Shown here: positions 62,516 through 64,000 of the stretch, piece by piece
Numbering within the stretch: position 1 is the first letter of the stretch
Layout of the letters: every line of letters starts with the position of its first letter
Assembly (NCBI GenBank): GCA_017983465.1
Contig: JAGOBK010000009.1
Span: 19,713-83,712, forward strand
Length of the DNA stretch: 64,000 bases
DNA from: Crocinitomicaceae bacterium
GTDB lineage: Bacteria > Bacteroidota > Bacteroidia > Flavobacteriales_D > Crocinitomicaceae
Direction: 5' to 3'
The notes under the pieces: model-generated
What the model was told of the DNA's origin: nothing
The model's input: only the letters and a program-made list of their open reading frames with translations
Databases searched by the model: none
Translations under genes and position numbers: made by a program

Positions 62516-63523
62516 TTAATCGTGACAAAGTTCCTCTACTTGATGGAAAAGATCGTGTGCTTTGGTCATTTCTTTCAGCAAAACTTCATCTTTGGCATTT
62601 TTTCCAACCAATTCGTGAATTTTCTCACATTGTTCTTCCAAATCAGCCAATGCTTTATGAACGTTTGGTTTATTTTTAGAAACCGGCGGCTTTGAAGCAC
62701 TGAATAAAATTGACTTTGCTAAAAGTTCTCCGGAACGTGTTCTTACGGGAACGAAATTTCCATCCTCGCATGGATGAAAGGTTTGAGCCATTACTTTATG
62801 GAAATCTTTTAAGGCCATCCAATTGTCCTTTTCTAGTTCACCTAACAAAGGATCAATTAATGCATTCGTGTATTTATCTGAAACAATCCCCCAATCGATG
62901 AGGTTGAATATCCCACTTAAATAATCTCCTCGTTTGTTTTGATACTTTAAGTAATACGCGTGTTCCCACACATCGATTCCCAAAATTGGAATACCACGGT
63001 CTTTCGTCACATCCATGATCGGATTGTCTTGATTACCAGTGCTTGTCACCATCAATTTTTTATCCGGAGTGACAATTAACCATGCCCATCCGGAACCGAA
63101 ACGTGTACTTGCCGCTTGAGTTAACGCTTTTTTTAAGGAATCCAAGCTTCCGTATTGCGCTTTAATGGCTGCTTCAAAGGCCGCTTGAATGACTGTGGTT
63201 TGTTTTTCCTTTGGCGCTAAAATCTCCCAAAATAAACTATGATTGTAGTGTCCGCCAGCATTGTTGCGAATGGCATCCGAACGAAAACTTGCATCCATCA
63301 ATAATTGATTCATGCTAAACGTTGCCAACTTTGTTCCAGCTAGAGCTTTGTTCAAATTCGTCACATACGCTTGATGGTGCTTACTGTGGTGGATTTCCAT
63401 CGTCTGTGCATCGATGGAAGGTTCGTAACTCGTATAACCATAAGGTAATGCAGGCAGTTTGAATTCTTGCGCGAAGAATAAAGTACTCATGGAAATGAAC
63501 AGAATGGAAAATAGTGTTTTCAT
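62516..63523 (-). CDS. Exported Fe/Mn superoxide dismutase with C-terminal extension
   Basis: 335 residues from the ATG at 63523, starting with a signal peptide (MKTLFSILFISMSTLFFAQ). Residues 25-225 are a complete Fe/Mn SOD: metal ligands in EIHHSKHHQAYV (His), AGGHYNHSLFWE (His) and GIDVWEHAYYLKY (Asp, His). About 100 further residues follow (DFHKVMAQTFHPCEDGNFVPVRTRSGELL through HDLFHQVEELCHD), rich in His, Cys and acidic residues and not part of normal SODs. Longer start at 63610 would disrupt the signal peptide. Periplasmic location is predicted. Confidence 0.9.
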   Translation of the reverse strand: MKTLFSILFISMSTLFFAQEFKLPALPYGYTSYEPSIDAQTMEIHHSKHHQAYVTNLNKALAGTKLATFSMNQLLMDASFRSDAIRNNAGGHYNHSLFWEILAPKEKQTTVIQAAFEAAIKAQYGSLDSLKKALTQAASTRFGSGWAWLIVTPDKKLMVTSTGNQDNPIMDVTKDRGIPILGIDVWEHAYYLKYQNKRGDYLSGIFNLIDWGIVSDKYTNALIDPLLGELEKDNWMALKDFHKVMAQTFHPCEDGNFVPVRTRSGELLAKSILFSASKPPVSKNKPNVHKALADLEEQCEKIHELVGKNAKDEVLLKEMTKAHDLFHQVEELCHD

Positions 63524-63537
63524 GCCTTGTTTTTTAA

Positions 63538-63545
63538 CAAAGTTA
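63538..63545 (-). promoter_or_regulatory. -7 element of the superoxide dismutase gene
   Basis: TAACTTTG on the minus strand, 14 bases before the ATG at 63523; supports that start over 63610. Confidence 0.55.
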
Positions 63546-63590
63546 CAGTAAAACAAAGGCCAAAAAACGCGAAGGAGTGTTAATGACTCG

Positions 63591-64000
63591 TTAAATATTC
63601 TGAAGGTCAACCATTCGCATCGCGATGAAGGCTTTTAATACACGTTCACCAACATTTGGCACTTCGATGTGAATCAGGTACATTCCTCCCGAGACTGGAA
63701 TATCAGCGTGATTCGTAAGTGTCCAGTCTTGATAGGTTAATGGATTATCCTTTTTAATTGTCTTCACTAATTTCCCATTGGAAGTATAAATTCTAATCGT
63801 ACATCGTTCCGGCAAATTGGTAATTTTCACGCGATTATCTAGTTTATTTCGTTCATATTCCGAGAACGCCAAATAAGGATTCGGAACGACATTAATCATC
63901 GCTAACGCTTCTTTCAATTGGTCTTGTGAGCCAACTTTCGTTGCGATGTCATCCATTGACCATCCGTACATTGGTTTTCCGCCGTTTTCTCCTGATCCAA
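63591..64000 (-). CDS. C-terminal part of a T9SS cargo protein (runs off window)
   Basis: The frame is open to the right edge, so the gene begins outside. The visible 136 residues include INVVPNPYLAFSEYERNKLDNRVKITNLPE, IRIYTSNGKLVKTIKKD and SGGMYLIHIEVPNVGERVLKAFIAMR, a beta-sandwich typical of the T9SS-associated end of large surface proteins in Flavobacteriales. Function cannot be told from this fragment. The next gene on the strand is the superoxide dismutase. Confidence 0.75.
   Translation of the reverse strand, partial: GSGENGGKPMYGWSMDDIATKVGSQDQLKEALAMINVVPNPYLAFSEYERNKLDNRVKITNLPERCTIRIYTSNGKLVKTIKKDNPLTYQDWTLTNHADIPVSGGMYLIHIEVPNVGERVLKAFIAMRMVDLQNI

Noticed and set aside
62368..62679. 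Plus-strand frame between mgtE and the superoxide dismutase gene
   Set aside because: It crosses the mgtE start and promoter and lies opposite the dismutase 3' end; no recognisable protein.

Overview
The window looks like chromosomal DNA of a member of Bacteroidota, order Flavobacteriales; a Fluviicola/Crocinitomicaceae-like aquatic bacterium is my best guess, but the family is inference. The reasons are: many promoters of the Bacteroidota form TAnnTTTG and no clear Shine-Dalgarno sites; type IX secretion (T9SS) C-terminal sorting domains; an ATP synthase operon in the order atpB-E-F-H-A; DUF4421, DUF2200 and gamma-carbonic-anhydrase-type genes usual in this phylum; and a proteorhodopsin with retinal synthesis. 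Genes are densely packed, often with 1-20 base overlaps. I saw no insertion sequence, prophage, CRISPR array or rRNA, and one tRNA.

Layout. 1-3634 (minus): F1Fo ATP synthase genes atpB, atpE, atpF, atpH and the start of atpA. 3717-9055: haem genes (hemJ, hemA, hemC, hemD) interleaved with a T9SS cargo protein, methylmalonyl-CoA epimerase and a HAD phosphatase. 9068-17140: a GNAT-like protein, a degenerate helicase-like protein, a MazG-type pyrophosphohydrolase, an aldehyde dehydrogenase, a GH16 glycosidase, a DUF4421 protein and oligopeptidase B. 17236-19973: a methyltransferase followed by an MbnP/MbnH-like pair. 20001-34379: housekeeping genes (mnmE, IMPACT family, gamma-carbonic anhydrase, pepP, rsgA, dtd, aroE, creD) mixed with accessory genes: a solitary HsdR-N-type nuclease beside an XRE regulator, and an XRE-Fic fusion protein. 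34622-36692: three tandem single-strand-binding proteins, a MazEF pair and a DUF2200 protein.

36789-45832 is a light-response region. It holds one long gene encoding lycopene cyclase fused to the Blh beta-carotene dioxygenase, then a proton-pumping rhodopsin, a PhnA/YjdM protein, and a six-gene overlapping operon with three photolyase/cryptochrome-like proteins, a flavin reductase, DUF2805/TIGR03643 and DUF2256 proteins, and a cupin. A 13-base element is repeated exactly before the cyclase-Blh gene and before the rhodopsin gene. 45910-51106 has KdpD/KdpE-like regulators next to a Kup potassium transporter and a porin, with no KdpFABC pump. The likely joint role is light capture, retinal supply, DNA photorepair and use of the proton gradient for ion uptake.

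51096-60421 (minus) is an apparent eight-gene operon mreC-mreD-mrdA-rodA-pbp1A-scoA-scoB-cysQ without mreB upstream. Then come a non-coding stretch with 16-base tandem repeats and terminators, tRNA-Ser(GGA), mgtE, a secreted superoxide dismutase with a long C-terminal extension, and the 3' end of a T9SS cargo gene.

A feature of the whole window is that many promoters lie so close to the start codon (4 or 5 bases after TAnnTTTG) that leaderless mRNAs are predicted.
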